From Ectopseudomonas composti (GTDB lineage: Bacteria > Pseudomonadota > Gammaproteobacteria > Pseudomonadales > Pseudomonadaceae): a DNA stretch of 6,354 nt. Positions 1 to 5,034 of the stretch are shown one piece after another. Below the pieces are notes generated by a model. That model was not told the origin of the DNA, did no database searches, and was given only the letters and a program-made list of their open reading frames with translations. Position numbers and translations under genes: made by a program. The stretch covers positions 1 to 6,354 of the forward strand of contig CAMPIF010000258.1 in the NCBI GenBank assembly GCA_946886245.1. The letters are read 5' to 3'. How positions within the stretch are numbered: position 1 is the first letter of the stretch; every line of letters starts with the position of its first letter.

Positions 1-76
1 TCGCCGCGCTGGTCGACGCCGCCGGCGAGCGCGGCTGGCGGATGACGCCGACGAGGGCGCCCCGTATACTCGCCAA
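1..76. other. Upstream region, no gene assigned
   Basis: This very G+C-rich stretch precedes ruvC. One + frame (codons from position 3) stays open until a TGA at 102-104 that overlaps the ruvC start as ATGA. Its first 13 codons all end in G or C, so it could be the 3' end of an upstream gene. A second frame ends at TGA 43-45 and looks almost as good, and I recognise neither peptide. An exact 8-bp inverted repeat, GCCGCGCT (3-10) with AGCGCGGC (28-35), could form a hairpin with a 17-nt loop. There is no following T-run, so I do not call it a terminator. Confidence 0.25.
42..70 (+). promoter_or_regulatory. Candidate sigma70 promoter for ruvC
   Basis: A -35-like ATGACG (42-47, four of six consensus bases) is followed after exactly 17 bp by a -10-like TATACT (65-70, five of six). 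The predicted transcription start is about position 77, which gives a leader of roughly 24 nt before the ruvC ATG at 101. The start point coincides with the left end of the LexA-box match at 77-92, an arrangement suited to repression by blocking RNA polymerase. The call rests on sequence match and spacing only. Confidence 0.5.
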
Positions 77-92
77 CTGGATAAATAGACAG
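77..92 (+). promoter_or_regulatory. LexA (SOS) box upstream of ruvC
   Basis: CTGGATAAATAGACAG has the invariant CTG-N10-CAG form and matches 13 of 16 positions of the gammaproteobacterial LexA consensus CTGTATATATATACAG. It resembles the known E. coli ruvA operator, which also begins CTGGATA. It lies 9 bp before the ruvC start and covers the predicted transcription start of the promoter at 42-70. LexA bound here should repress transcription until RecA-stimulated LexA cleavage after DNA damage. In E. coli the box precedes ruvA and ruvC is outside SOS control; here the box precedes ruvC, so all three ruv genes could respond. Binding itself is inferred. Confidence 0.75.
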
Positions 93-100
93 TTGCCGAT

Positions 101-625
101 ATGACCCTGATTCTAGGCATCGACCCGGGTTCGCGTATTACCGGATATGGCGTGGTGCGCGATACCGGACGCGGTTGCGAGTACGTGGCGTCGGGCTGCA
201 TTCGCACGGGTAACGGGCCGTTGGCCGAGCGTCTGCAGATCGTCTTTCGCGGCGTCAGCGAGGTGATTCGCACCCATGGCCCGGTGACCATGGGCATCGA
301 GCAGGTGTTCATGGCGCGCAATGCCGACTCGGCGCTCAAGCTGGGGCAGGCGCGTGGCGCCGCTATCGTCGCGGCGGTGGAGGCAGGGCTGGAGGTCAGC
401 GAGTACACCGCGACCCAGGTCAAGCAGGCTGTGGTCGGTACCGGGGCGGCGGACAAGCAGCAGGTGCAGATGATGGTCATGCATCTGCTCAAGCTGGTGC
501 AGAAGCCGCAGATCGACGCCTCCGACGCATTGGGCATCGCCCTGTGCCATGCCCATCACCGACAGAGTCTCATTCCCCATGGGCTCGCCGGCGCCAAGCG
601 GCGTGGCGGCCGTCTTCGTTTGTAA
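101..625 (+). CDS. ruvC: Crossover junction endodeoxyribonuclease RuvC
   Basis: RuvC is the dimeric, metal-dependent nuclease that cuts Holliday junctions symmetrically after RuvAB has moved them, finishing recombinational repair. The 174-residue protein has the RNase H-like fold signature GIDPGS at residues 6-11. The four expected catalytic acids are visible as Asp8, Glu67 (in GIEQVF), Asp139 and Asp142 (in IDASDALG), each one position later than in E. coli (7, 66, 138, 141). The basic tail [10 protein letters not shown] suits DNA contact. The ATG at 101 is fixed by GIDPGS lying only five residues inside, as in the family. No good Shine-Dalgarno sequence precedes it, probably because the LexA box occupies that space. 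ruvA follows 21 bp later, so the two are probably co-transcribed. Identity is secure. Confidence 0.97.
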   Translation: MTLILGIDPGSRITGYGVVRDTGRGCEYVASGCIRTGNGPLAERLQIVFRGVSEVIRTHGPVTMGIEQVFMARNADSALKLGQARGAAIVAAVEAGLEVSEYTATQVKQAVVGTGAADKQQVQMMVMHLLKLVQKPQIDASDALGIALCHAHHRQSLIPHGLAGAKRRGGRLRL

Positions 626-633
626 TCGGATTA

Positions 634-638
634 AAGGA
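634..638 (+). promoter_or_regulatory. Ribosome binding site of ruvA
   Basis: AAGGA lies in the short ruvC-ruvA gap. Two adjacent in-frame GTG codons follow, at 644 and 647. The spacing is 5 nt to the first and 8 nt to the second. The 8-nt spacing favours the GTG at 647, which also gives the family's usual MIGRL start. Confidence 0.6.
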
Positions 639-646
639 AAGCAGTG

Positions 647-1252
647 GTGATCGGACGTTTGCGCGGCACCCTGGCGGAGAAGCAGCCGCCGCATTTGCTT
701 CTGGATGTGAATGGCGTCGGTTATGAGCTGGAAGTGCCGATGACGACCCTTTATCGTCTGCCTGCGGTGGGCGAGCCGGTCACCCTGCATGCTCACCTGG
801 TGGTGCGTGAAGATGCTCACCTGCTGTATGGCTTCTTCGAAAAGCGTGAGCGTGAGCTGTTTCGCGAGCTGATTCGCCTCAATGGCGTCGGTCCCAAGCT
901 GGCGCTGGCGCTGATGTCGGGCCTTGAGGTCGACGAGCTGGTGCGCTGCGTGCAGTCTCAGGACACAGCGGCCCTGGTCAAGGTCCCGGGTGTCGGCAAG
1001 AAAACCGCCGAGCGTCTGCTGGTCGAGCTCAAGGATCGCTTCAAGGCCTGGGAGTCGATACCGTCCATTGCGCCGTTGGTGGTTGAACCTCAACTGGCTC
1101 AGGCAGTCTCAAGCGCGGAGAATGACGCCGTCAGTGCCCTGATATCCCTTGGCTACAAGCCGCAGGAGGCCAGTCGAGCAGTTGCCGTGGTCAAGGAGGA
1201 CGGTCTGAGCAGTGAAGATTTGATCCGACGCGCGCTGCGCGGCATGGCGTAG
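647..1252 (+). CDS. ruvA: Holliday junction DNA helicase subunit RuvA
   Basis: RuvA binds the four-way junction as a tetramer, holds it in an open square-planar form and recruits RuvB hexamers for branch migration. With the GTG at 647 as start the protein is 201 residues and begins MIGRLRG, as pseudomonad RuvA does. The N-terminal OB-fold occupies about residues 1-62 and has the acidic pin Glu55-Asp56 at the same numbers as in E. coli, which supports this start over the GTG at 644. Two helix-hairpin-helix motifs follow: GVGPK (80-84) and [10 protein letters not shown] (115-124). A variable linker runs to about 145, and the C-terminal three-helix domain (about 150-201, with ISLGY and RRALRGM) contacts RuvB. 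It sits 21 bp after ruvC and 99 bp before ruvB; the latter gap holds an inverted-repeat cluster. Identity is secure; the exact start is likely. Confidence 0.96.
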   Translation: MIGRLRGTLAEKQPPHLLLDVNGVGYELEVPMTTLYRLPAVGEPVTLHAHLVVREDAHLLYGFFEKRERELFRELIRLNGVGPKLALALMSGLEVDELVRCVQSQDTAALVKVPGVGKKTAERLLVELKDRFKAWESIPSIAPLVVEPQLAQAVSSAENDAVSALISLGYKPQEASRAVAVVKEDGLSSEDLIRRALRGMA

Positions 1253-1311
1253 GGTGGATGACGCCTTTTTCATCCACCGGTTTTCTGGTGGAAAACGTTG
1301 CGCGGTTTTCC
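1253..1311. repeat. Interleaved inverted-repeat cluster between ruvA and ruvB
   Basis: Beginning directly after the ruvA stop codon, arm GGTGGATGA (1253-1261) pairs with TCATCCACC (1270-1278) to give a 9-bp stem with an 8-nt loop. The same middle arm, as TCCACC (1273-1278), can instead pair with GGTGGA (1287-1292). A third stem is GGAAAAC (1290-1296) with GTTTTCC (1305-1311), and GTTTTC (1280-1285) can also pair with GAAAAC (1291-1296). The three main stems each have 8-nt loops, and successive arms start 17-18 bp apart. The T-run lies inside the first loop, not after the stem, so this is not a classical terminator. The GTAGGGTGGATGACGC wording resembles a dispersed intergenic repeat that I recall from P. 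mendocina and P. stutzeri genomes; membership of that family is inferred. Confidence 0.7.
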
Positions 1312-1351
1312 CCTGCATCGCAATTCAACGGACTCTTAGTGGAACCCCTCG

Positions 1352-2404
1352 ATGATCGAAGCCGATCGCCTGATTACCTCCAGCCCGCGTGAGCGTGAAG
1401 AGCAGCAGGACCGAGCCATTCGTCCGCTGCGCCTGGCCGACTACATCGGTCAGCCAGTGGTGCGTGAGCAGATGGCGCTGTTCATCCAGGCTGCACGGGG
1501 CAGGGCGGAAGCGCTCGACCATACGCTGATCTTCGGCCCGCCAGGCCTGGGCAAGACCACCCTGGCCAATATCATCGCCCAGGAAATGGGCAGCTCGATC
1601 AAGAGTACCTCCGGCCCGGTGCTCGAGCGCCCGGGTGATCTGGCGGCGCTGCTGACCAATCTGGAAAGCGGCGATGTGCTGTTCATCGATGAAATCCATC
1701 GACTTTCGCCAGTGGTCGAGGAAGTGCTGTATCCGGCCATGGAAGACTTCCAGCTCGACATCATGATCGGCGAAGGCCCGGCCGCGCGTTCGATCAAGCT
1801 GGATCTGCCGCCGTTCACCCTGGTTGGTGCCACCACCCGTGCCGGCATGCTGACCAACCCGCTGCGCGACCGCTTCGGCATCGTCCAGCGCCTGGAGTTC
1901 TACGGCATCGACGACCTGGCCACCATCGTCTCGCGCTCGGCCGGCATTCTCGGCCTGCCCATCGAGGCCAAGGGCGCCTTCGAGATTGCCCGTCGTGCCC
2001 GTGGTACGCCGCGTATCGCCAACCGTCTGTTGCGCCGTGTGCGCGATTTTGCCGAGGTGCGCGGTAACGGACAGATCTCCCAGGCCACTGCCGATCAGGC
2101 ACTGAACCTGCTGGATGTCGACGAGCGTGGCTTCGACCACTCCGATCGACGCCTGCTGCTGGCCATGATCGAGAAGTTCGATGGCGGTCCGGTAGGGCTC
2201 GATAGCCTGGCAGCAGCCATCGGCGAGGAGCGTCATACCATCGAGGACGTGCTCGAGCCCTATCTGATTCAGCAGGGCTACATGATGCGCACCCCGCGCG
2301 GGCGTGTGGTCACCCGTCACGCCTACCTGCACTTCGGGCTGAACATTCCCAAACGCGCTGGCGAGCAGGCCGGTGGCGATCTTTTCTCGGCAGGTGACGA
2401 ATGA
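1352..2404 (+). CDS. ruvB: Holliday junction branch-migration motor RuvB
   Basis: RuvB is the AAA+ ATPase that forms hexameric rings on opposite arms of a RuvA-bound junction and pumps DNA to drive branch migration. The 350-residue protein shows Walker A GPPGLGKT (62-69), Walker B FIDEIH with Asp113 and Glu114, sensor 1 in GATTRAG (159-165), arginine finger Arg174 in LRDRFG, and sensor 2 in [12 protein letters not shown] (218-229, Arg221). The C-terminal winged-helix DNA-binding domain spans about 256-335 and includes the [12 protein letters not shown] and TPRGR segments. The start MIEADRL matches pseudomonad RuvB; a weak GTGGAA (about 1339-1344) lies 7-8 nt upstream. The 99-bp gap from ruvA is long for this pair. 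The stop TGA overlaps an ATG as ATGA (2401-2404), which opens a 17-codon frame running toward ybgC. Identity is secure. Confidence 0.98.
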   Translation: MIEADRLITSSPREREEQQDRAIRPLRLADYIGQPVVREQMALFIQAARGRAEALDHTLIFGPPGLGKTTLANIIAQEMGSSIKSTSGPVLERPGDLAALLTNLESGDVLFIDEIHRLSPVVEEVLYPAMEDFQLDIMIGEGPAARSIKLDLPPFTLVGATTRAGMLTNPLRDRFGIVQRLEFYGIDDLATIVSRSAGILGLPIEAKGAFEIARRARGTPRIANRLLRRVRDFAEVRGNGQISQATADQALNLLDVDERGFDHSDRRLLLAMIEKFDGGPVGLDSLAAAIGEERHTIEDVLEPYLIQQGYMMRTPRGRVVTRHAYLHFGLNIPKRAGEQAGGDLFSAGDE

Positions 2405-2454
2405 CGAAAAAATTGTTGCCAGGCCGGATTGGCAAGCAGCAAGCCGGGGACTAG
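2401..2454 (+). CDS. Possible 17-codon leader peptide between ruvB and ybgC
   Basis: An ATG overlapping the ruvB stop (ATGA, 2401-2404) opens a frame reading [17 protein letters not shown]. It ends at TAG 2452-2454, just 3 nt before the ybgC ATG. A Shine-Dalgarno-like AGGTGA (2392-2397) precedes it with short spacing. The arrangement would allow ribosomes to pass from ruvB to ybgC by coupled translation. The frame is too short to judge by codon use, no family is recognised, and chance is a fair explanation. Confidence 0.15.
   Translation: MTKKLLPGRIGKQQAGD
2416..2435. promoter_or_regulatory. Small hairpin in the ruvB-ybgC junction
   Basis: TTGCCA (2416-2421) and TGGCAA (2430-2435) form an exact 6-bp inverted repeat with an 8-nt loop, lying between the ruvB stop and the ybgC start. 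There is no T-run after it, so termination without Rho is unlikely. It could be an operator half-site pair, a weak RNA structure near the ybgC ribosome binding site, or coincidence. Confidence 0.3.
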
Positions 2455-2457
2455 AGT
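2429..2457 (+). promoter_or_regulatory. Candidate promoter at the ybgC start
   Basis: TTGGCA (2429-2434, five of six -35 bases) is followed after 17 bp by TAGAGT (2452-2457, four of six -10 bases). The predicted transcription start, near 2464, falls just inside ybgC as annotated. If the promoter is real, the transcript would lack the ATG at 2458 and would serve tolQRAB, or a YbgC starting at the in-frame GTG at 2476 that keeps the whole thioesterase domain. In P. putida and P. aeruginosa the tol cluster is reported to have a promoter upstream of this first gene; I cannot confirm that it is this one. Confidence 0.25.
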
Positions 2458-2910
2458 ATGCGCGCGCCAAACGAAGTGCAGCCGTTCAGCCACCGTTGCC
2501 GGGTCTACTACGAGGACACCGACGCGGGCGGCATCGTCTACTACGTCAACTACCTCAAATTCATGGAGCGGGCTCGCACCGAGCGTCTGCGTAAGCTGGG
2601 TTATGCCCAGTCGACGCTTGCGGGTGAGGGCCTGTTGTTCGTCGTGCATTCTGCCGAGGCGCGTTATCACGCGCCGGCGCGCCTGGATGACGAACTGTTG
2701 ATCAGCGCCGATGTGATCGAATTGAACCGTGCCAGCCTGCGTTTTCGTCAACAGGTCAGGCGGGCTGCGGATGATGTGCTGCTCTGCGAGGGGCAGTTTC
2801 TGGTGGCCTGTGTGCGCGCCGACAACTTGAAACCCCGGGCCATTCCCGAGACCCTGCGACACGCGTTCGCCGGGACGCAGGCGCCGGGCTTAATTGCAGC
2901 AGGAGAGTAA
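2458..2910 (+). CDS. ybgC: Tol-Pal-associated acyl-CoA thioesterase YbgC
   Basis: YbgC is a cytoplasmic hotdog-fold (4HBT family) thioesterase that hydrolyses acyl-CoA or acyl-ACP. It is encoded almost always next to tol-pal and is linked to phospholipid metabolism, with an uncertain role in Tol function. The 150-residue protein carries the family block [19 protein letters not shown] at about residues 17-35, then [10 protein letters not shown]. Relative to E. coli YbgC the functional residues Tyr14 and Asp18 correspond to Tyr18 and Asp22. The position of E. coli His25 is Tyr29 here. The ATG at 2458 follows GGGGA (2446-2450) with a 7-nt gap; a GTG at 2476 is a possible later start. The stop lies 2 bp before the tolQ GTG, so translation of the two is probably coupled. 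In pseudomonads this gene is often called orf1 of the tol-oprL cluster. The family call is firm; the substrate is unknown. Confidence 0.93.
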   Translation: MRAPNEVQPFSHRCRVYYEDTDAGGIVYYVNYLKFMERARTERLRKLGYAQSTLAGEGLLFVVHSAEARYHAPARLDDELLISADVIELNRASLRFRQQVRRAADDVLLCEGQFLVACVRADNLKPRAIPETLRHAFAGTQAPGLIAAGE

Positions 2911-2912
2911 GC

Positions 2913-3608
2913 GTGGAAGCTAACGCCGTTGACCATATGTCGATGTGGAGTCTGATCAGTAACGCCAGCTTCGTGGTTCAGCTGGTGATGCTGACCCTGG
3001 TGGCCGCTTCGGTCATTTCCTGGGTGATGATCTTCCAGCGCAGTAATTCGATTCGCGCCGCCAAGCGTGCCCTGGACAACTTCGAGGATCGCTTCTGGTC
3101 CGGTATCGATCTGTCCAAACTGTATCGCCAGGCGGGTAGCAACCCCGATCCGGATTCCGGTCTGGAGCAGATCTTTCGTGCCGGCTTCAAGGAATTCTCC
3201 CGCCTGCGTCAGCAGCAGGGCGTTGACCCGGACGCGGTGATGGATGGCGTATCCCGTGCCATGCGCGTGGCCATCTCCCGCGAGGAAGAGAAGCTGGAAA
3301 CCGCGCTGCCATTTCTCGCCACCGTTGGTTCGACCAGTCCGTACATCGGCCTGTTCGGTACCGTATGGGGCATCATGAACTCCTTCCGCGGCCTGGCTCA
3401 GGTGCAGCAAGCCACGCTTGCAACCGTGGCGCCGGGTATCGCCGAGGCGCTGATCGCTACCGCCATCGGCCTGTTCGCGGCGATTCCGGCGGTTATCGCC
3501 TACAACCGCTTCTCTGCCCGCAGCGAGATGCTGATCGGTCGTTACTACACCTTCGCCGACGAGTTCCAGGCCATCCTGCACCGCAAAGTGCACACCTCGG
3601 AAGACTAA
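2913..3608 (+). CDS. tolQ: Tol-Pal motor protein TolQ
   Basis: TolQ is the multi-pass inner-membrane subunit that, with TolR, forms the proton channel powering TolA, which keeps the outer membrane attached during division; it is homologous to ExbB and MotA. The 231-residue protein has three hydrophobic segments: about 19-41, 133-155 and 172-196, with a large cytoplasmic loop between the first two. The hallmark GLFGTVWGIMNSF (146-158) and the APGIAEALIATAIGLFAAIP stretch (173-192) are present. Channel-lining threonines Thr145 and Thr178 of E. coli correspond to Thr150 and Thr183. The start is GTG at 2913, preceded by AGGAGA (2901-2906) at a 6-nt gap and giving MEANAVDH, like other pseudomonad TolQ. 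It begins 2 bp after ybgC ends and is 27 bp from tolR. ExbB is excluded by the TolQ-specific wording and the neighbours. Confidence 0.97.
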   Translation: MEANAVDHMSMWSLISNASFVVQLVMLTLVAASVISWVMIFQRSNSIRAAKRALDNFEDRFWSGIDLSKLYRQAGSNPDPDSGLEQIFRAGFKEFSRLRQQQGVDPDAVMDGVSRAMRVAISREEEKLETALPFLATVGSTSPYIGLFGTVWGIMNSFRGLAQVQQATLATVAPGIAEALIATAIGLFAAIPAVIAYNRFSARSEMLIGRYYTFADEFQAILHRKVHTSED

Positions 3609-3635
3609 GGCGAGCGAAGAGGACAGGTTCTAACC

Positions 3636-4088
3636 ATGGCGAGAATTCGCAACAGACGCAAACCGGTCGCCGAGATGAACGTGGTGCCCTACATCGACGT
3701 GATGTTGGTACTGCTGGTCATCTTCATGGTCACCGCGCCGATGCTCAATCAGGGCGTCAAGGTCGATCTGCCCAAGGTCAGCAGCGAAGCGCTGCCGCAG
3801 GACAACGACGCCCAGGTGTTGACCATCTCCATCAAGGCCGACAAGACCTACTACTGGAACATGGGCAGCGAGGTCGACGTGGATACCGAGCAGGAGCGCG
3901 CCTCGACCCTAGAGCAGATGACTCAGGCAGTCTCGGCGATCATTGCCGAGAACCGTCGCCAGGGTAAGCAGGTGCAGGTGTTCGTGCGCGGTGATCGCAC
4001 GGTCGATTACGGCACCGTGATGTCGGCCATGGGTGGTCTGCAGCAGGCCGACGTGGGCAACGTCGGACTGATTACCGAGGCTCCCTGA
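3636..4088 (+). CDS. tolR: Tol-Pal motor protein TolR
   Basis: TolR works as a dimer inside the TolQ ring; its single transmembrane helix carries the aspartate that is protonated during force generation, and its periplasmic domain can bind peptidoglycan. The 150-residue protein has a short basic cytoplasmic N-terminus (ARIRNRRKPVAEMN) and one membrane helix at about 18-36. Asp21 in VPYIDVMLVLL is the equivalent of E. coli Asp23. The remaining periplasmic part (about 37-150) has the ExbD/TolR fold, including VFVRGDRTVDYGTVM. GAGGACAGG-like sequence at 3619-3627 precedes the ATG at 3636. The final TGA shares its A with the tolA ATG (TGATG, 4086-4090), a strong sign of coupled translation. Context separates it from ExbD. 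Confidence 0.97.
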   Translation: MARIRNRRKPVAEMNVVPYIDVMLVLLVIFMVTAPMLNQGVKVDLPKVSSEALPQDNDAQVLTISIKADKTYYWNMGSEVDVDTEQERASTLEQMTQAVSAIIAENRRQGKQVQVFVRGDRTVDYGTVMSAMGGLQQADVGNVGLITEAP

Positions 4089-5029
4089 TGCAGCAAGCCG
4101 AGCGTTCGCAGTCGGAAAGCTACTTCTGGCCCGTGGTTTGGGCGGTGGGTCTGCATGTCCTGATGTTCGCCATGCTGTTCGTCAGCTTCGCCTTCACACC
4201 CGAACTGCCGCCGGCGCGCCCGGTGGTGCAGGCTACGCTGTACAAGCTGCAATCACAGAGCCAGGCCACCACGCAGACCACGCAAAAGGTTGCGGGTGAG
4301 GCGCAGAAAACCTCGGCGCCGCAATTCGAGACCGAACGCCTGGAGCAGAAGAAAGCTGAAGAGCAGAAGGTAGCCGCAGCCAAGAAAGCCGAGGAACAAA
4401 AGCAGGCTGAAGAGGCTCGAAAGGCCGAGGCGGCGAAGAAAGCCGAGGCCGAGAAGGCCGCCGAACAGAAACGTCAGGCGGATATCGCCAAGAAGCGCGC
4501 CGAGGACGAAGCGAAGAAGAAAGCCGCTGAAGAGGCCAAGAAAAAGGCCGCTGCAGAAGAGGCGAAGAAAAAAGCGGCAGCCGCCGAGGCCGCGAAGAAG
4601 AAAGCCGCCGAGGATGCCAAGCGCAAGGCCGAAGATGCAAGGCGCAAGGCTGCCGAGGATCAGAAGGCCGCGGCACTGGCCGAGCTGCTGTCGGACAACG
4701 TGCAGAACCAGCAGGCGCTGGCCGAGACACATGGTGATGAGGTCGCCGGCAACCTTGACGACCTGATCATCAAGCTGATCACCGAGAACTGGCAGCGACC
4801 GATGTCGGCACGCCGAGGCATGAGCGTCGAGCTGCTGATTCAGATGCTGCCTGACGGCACCGTGACCAACGCCAGCGTGTCGCGCTCCAGCGGCGATGCG
4901 CCATTCGACAACTCGGCCGTTGCAGCTGTACGTAACGTCGGGCGTATTCCCGAGATGCAACAATTGGATCGCGCTACCTTCGACCGTATGTACAGGCAGC
5001 GTCGCGTCATTTTCAAACCGGAGGATTGA
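4088..5029 (+). CDS. tolA: Periplasm-spanning protein TolA
   Basis: TolA is anchored in the inner membrane, engages TolQR, spans the periplasm and contacts TolB and Pal to transmit force; group A colicins, some pyocins and filamentous phages exploit it. The 313-residue protein has a short cytoplasmic N-terminus and a membrane anchor at about 14-36 containing His23 (E. coli His22). A Lys/Ala/Glu-rich domain II runs from about 84 to 200 and is predicted to be a long helix. The compact C-terminal domain III occupies about 202-313 ([26 protein letters not shown]). No cysteine is present anywhere. It is shorter than E. coli TolA (421 residues), and I recall about 347 for P. aeruginosa; the difference lies mainly in domain II. 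The ATG overlaps the tolR stop, and GAGG (4077-4080) sits 7 nt upstream. Its stop is 5 bp before the tolB GTG. Confidence 0.96.
   Translation: MQQAERSQSESYFWPVVWAVGLHVLMFAMLFVSFAFTPELPPARPVVQATLYKLQSQSQATTQTTQKVAGEAQKTSAPQFETERLEQKKAEEQKVAAAKKAEEQKQAEEARKAEAAKKAEAEKAAEQKRQADIAKKRAEDEAKKKAAEEAKKKAAAEEAKKKAAAAEAAKKKAAEDAKRKAEDARRKAAEDQKAAALAELLSDNVQNQQALAETHGDEVAGNLDDLIIKLITENWQRPMSARRGMSVELLIQMLPDGTVTNASVSRSSGDAPFDNSAVAAVRNVGRIPEMQQLDRATFDRMYRQRRVIFKPED
4511..4660 (+). repeat. Degenerate [12 protein letters not shown] repeats within tolA
   Basis: Residues 142-191 of TolA are built from imperfect 7- to 10-residue units. The first four begin AKKK at 142, 150, 159 and 169; later units are AKRKAEDA (177) and ARRKAAED (184). 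At DNA level the recurring core is gaagaaagcc or close variants. The units encode a continuous charged helix in the periplasmic stalk. Because copy number can change by slippage in frame, this is the likely site of length variation of TolA between strains. Confidence 0.75.
5020..5025 (+). promoter_or_regulatory. Ribosome binding site of tolB
   Basis: GGAGGA, a near-ideal Shine-Dalgarno sequence, overlaps the last codons of tolA. It is 9 nt before the GTG at 5035 but directly abuts the in-frame TTG at 5026. This decides the tolB start in favour of 5035. Confidence 0.75.
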
Positions 5030-5034
5030 GCTCT

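Noticed and set aside
3..35. 8-bp inverted repeat as a terminator of an upstream gene
   Set aside because: The loop is 17 nt, no T-run follows, and very G+C-rich sequence readily yields such matches.
113..1093. Long open frame on the - strand (326 codons) across ruvC and ruvA
   Set aside because: It is opposite two unmistakable genes with intact motifs. High third-position G+C commonly removes stops from an antisense frame, and the peptide has no recognisable domain.
1253..1278. Rho-independent terminator after ruvA
   Set aside because: There is a 9-bp stem, but the T-run is in the loop and the stem is followed by CGGTTTTC, not a U-tract. ruvB downstream also needs expression.
1325..2470. 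381-codon open frame on the - strand over ruvB
   Set aside because: It mirrors ruvB almost exactly in extent and has low-complexity His/Gln/Arg-rich wording typical of antisense shadows.
2373..2594. 73-codon + frame overlapping the ruvB end and ybgC start
   Set aside because: It is out of frame with both genes, has Arg/Gly-rich wording over ybgC, and the GGGGA site serves the ybgC ATG instead.
4233..4963. Leu-rich antisense frames opposite tolA that look membrane-like
   Set aside because: The Leu-rich and Ser/Arg-rich peptides are produced by reading the complement of Lys/Ala/Glu repeat codons; they are not real membrane proteins.
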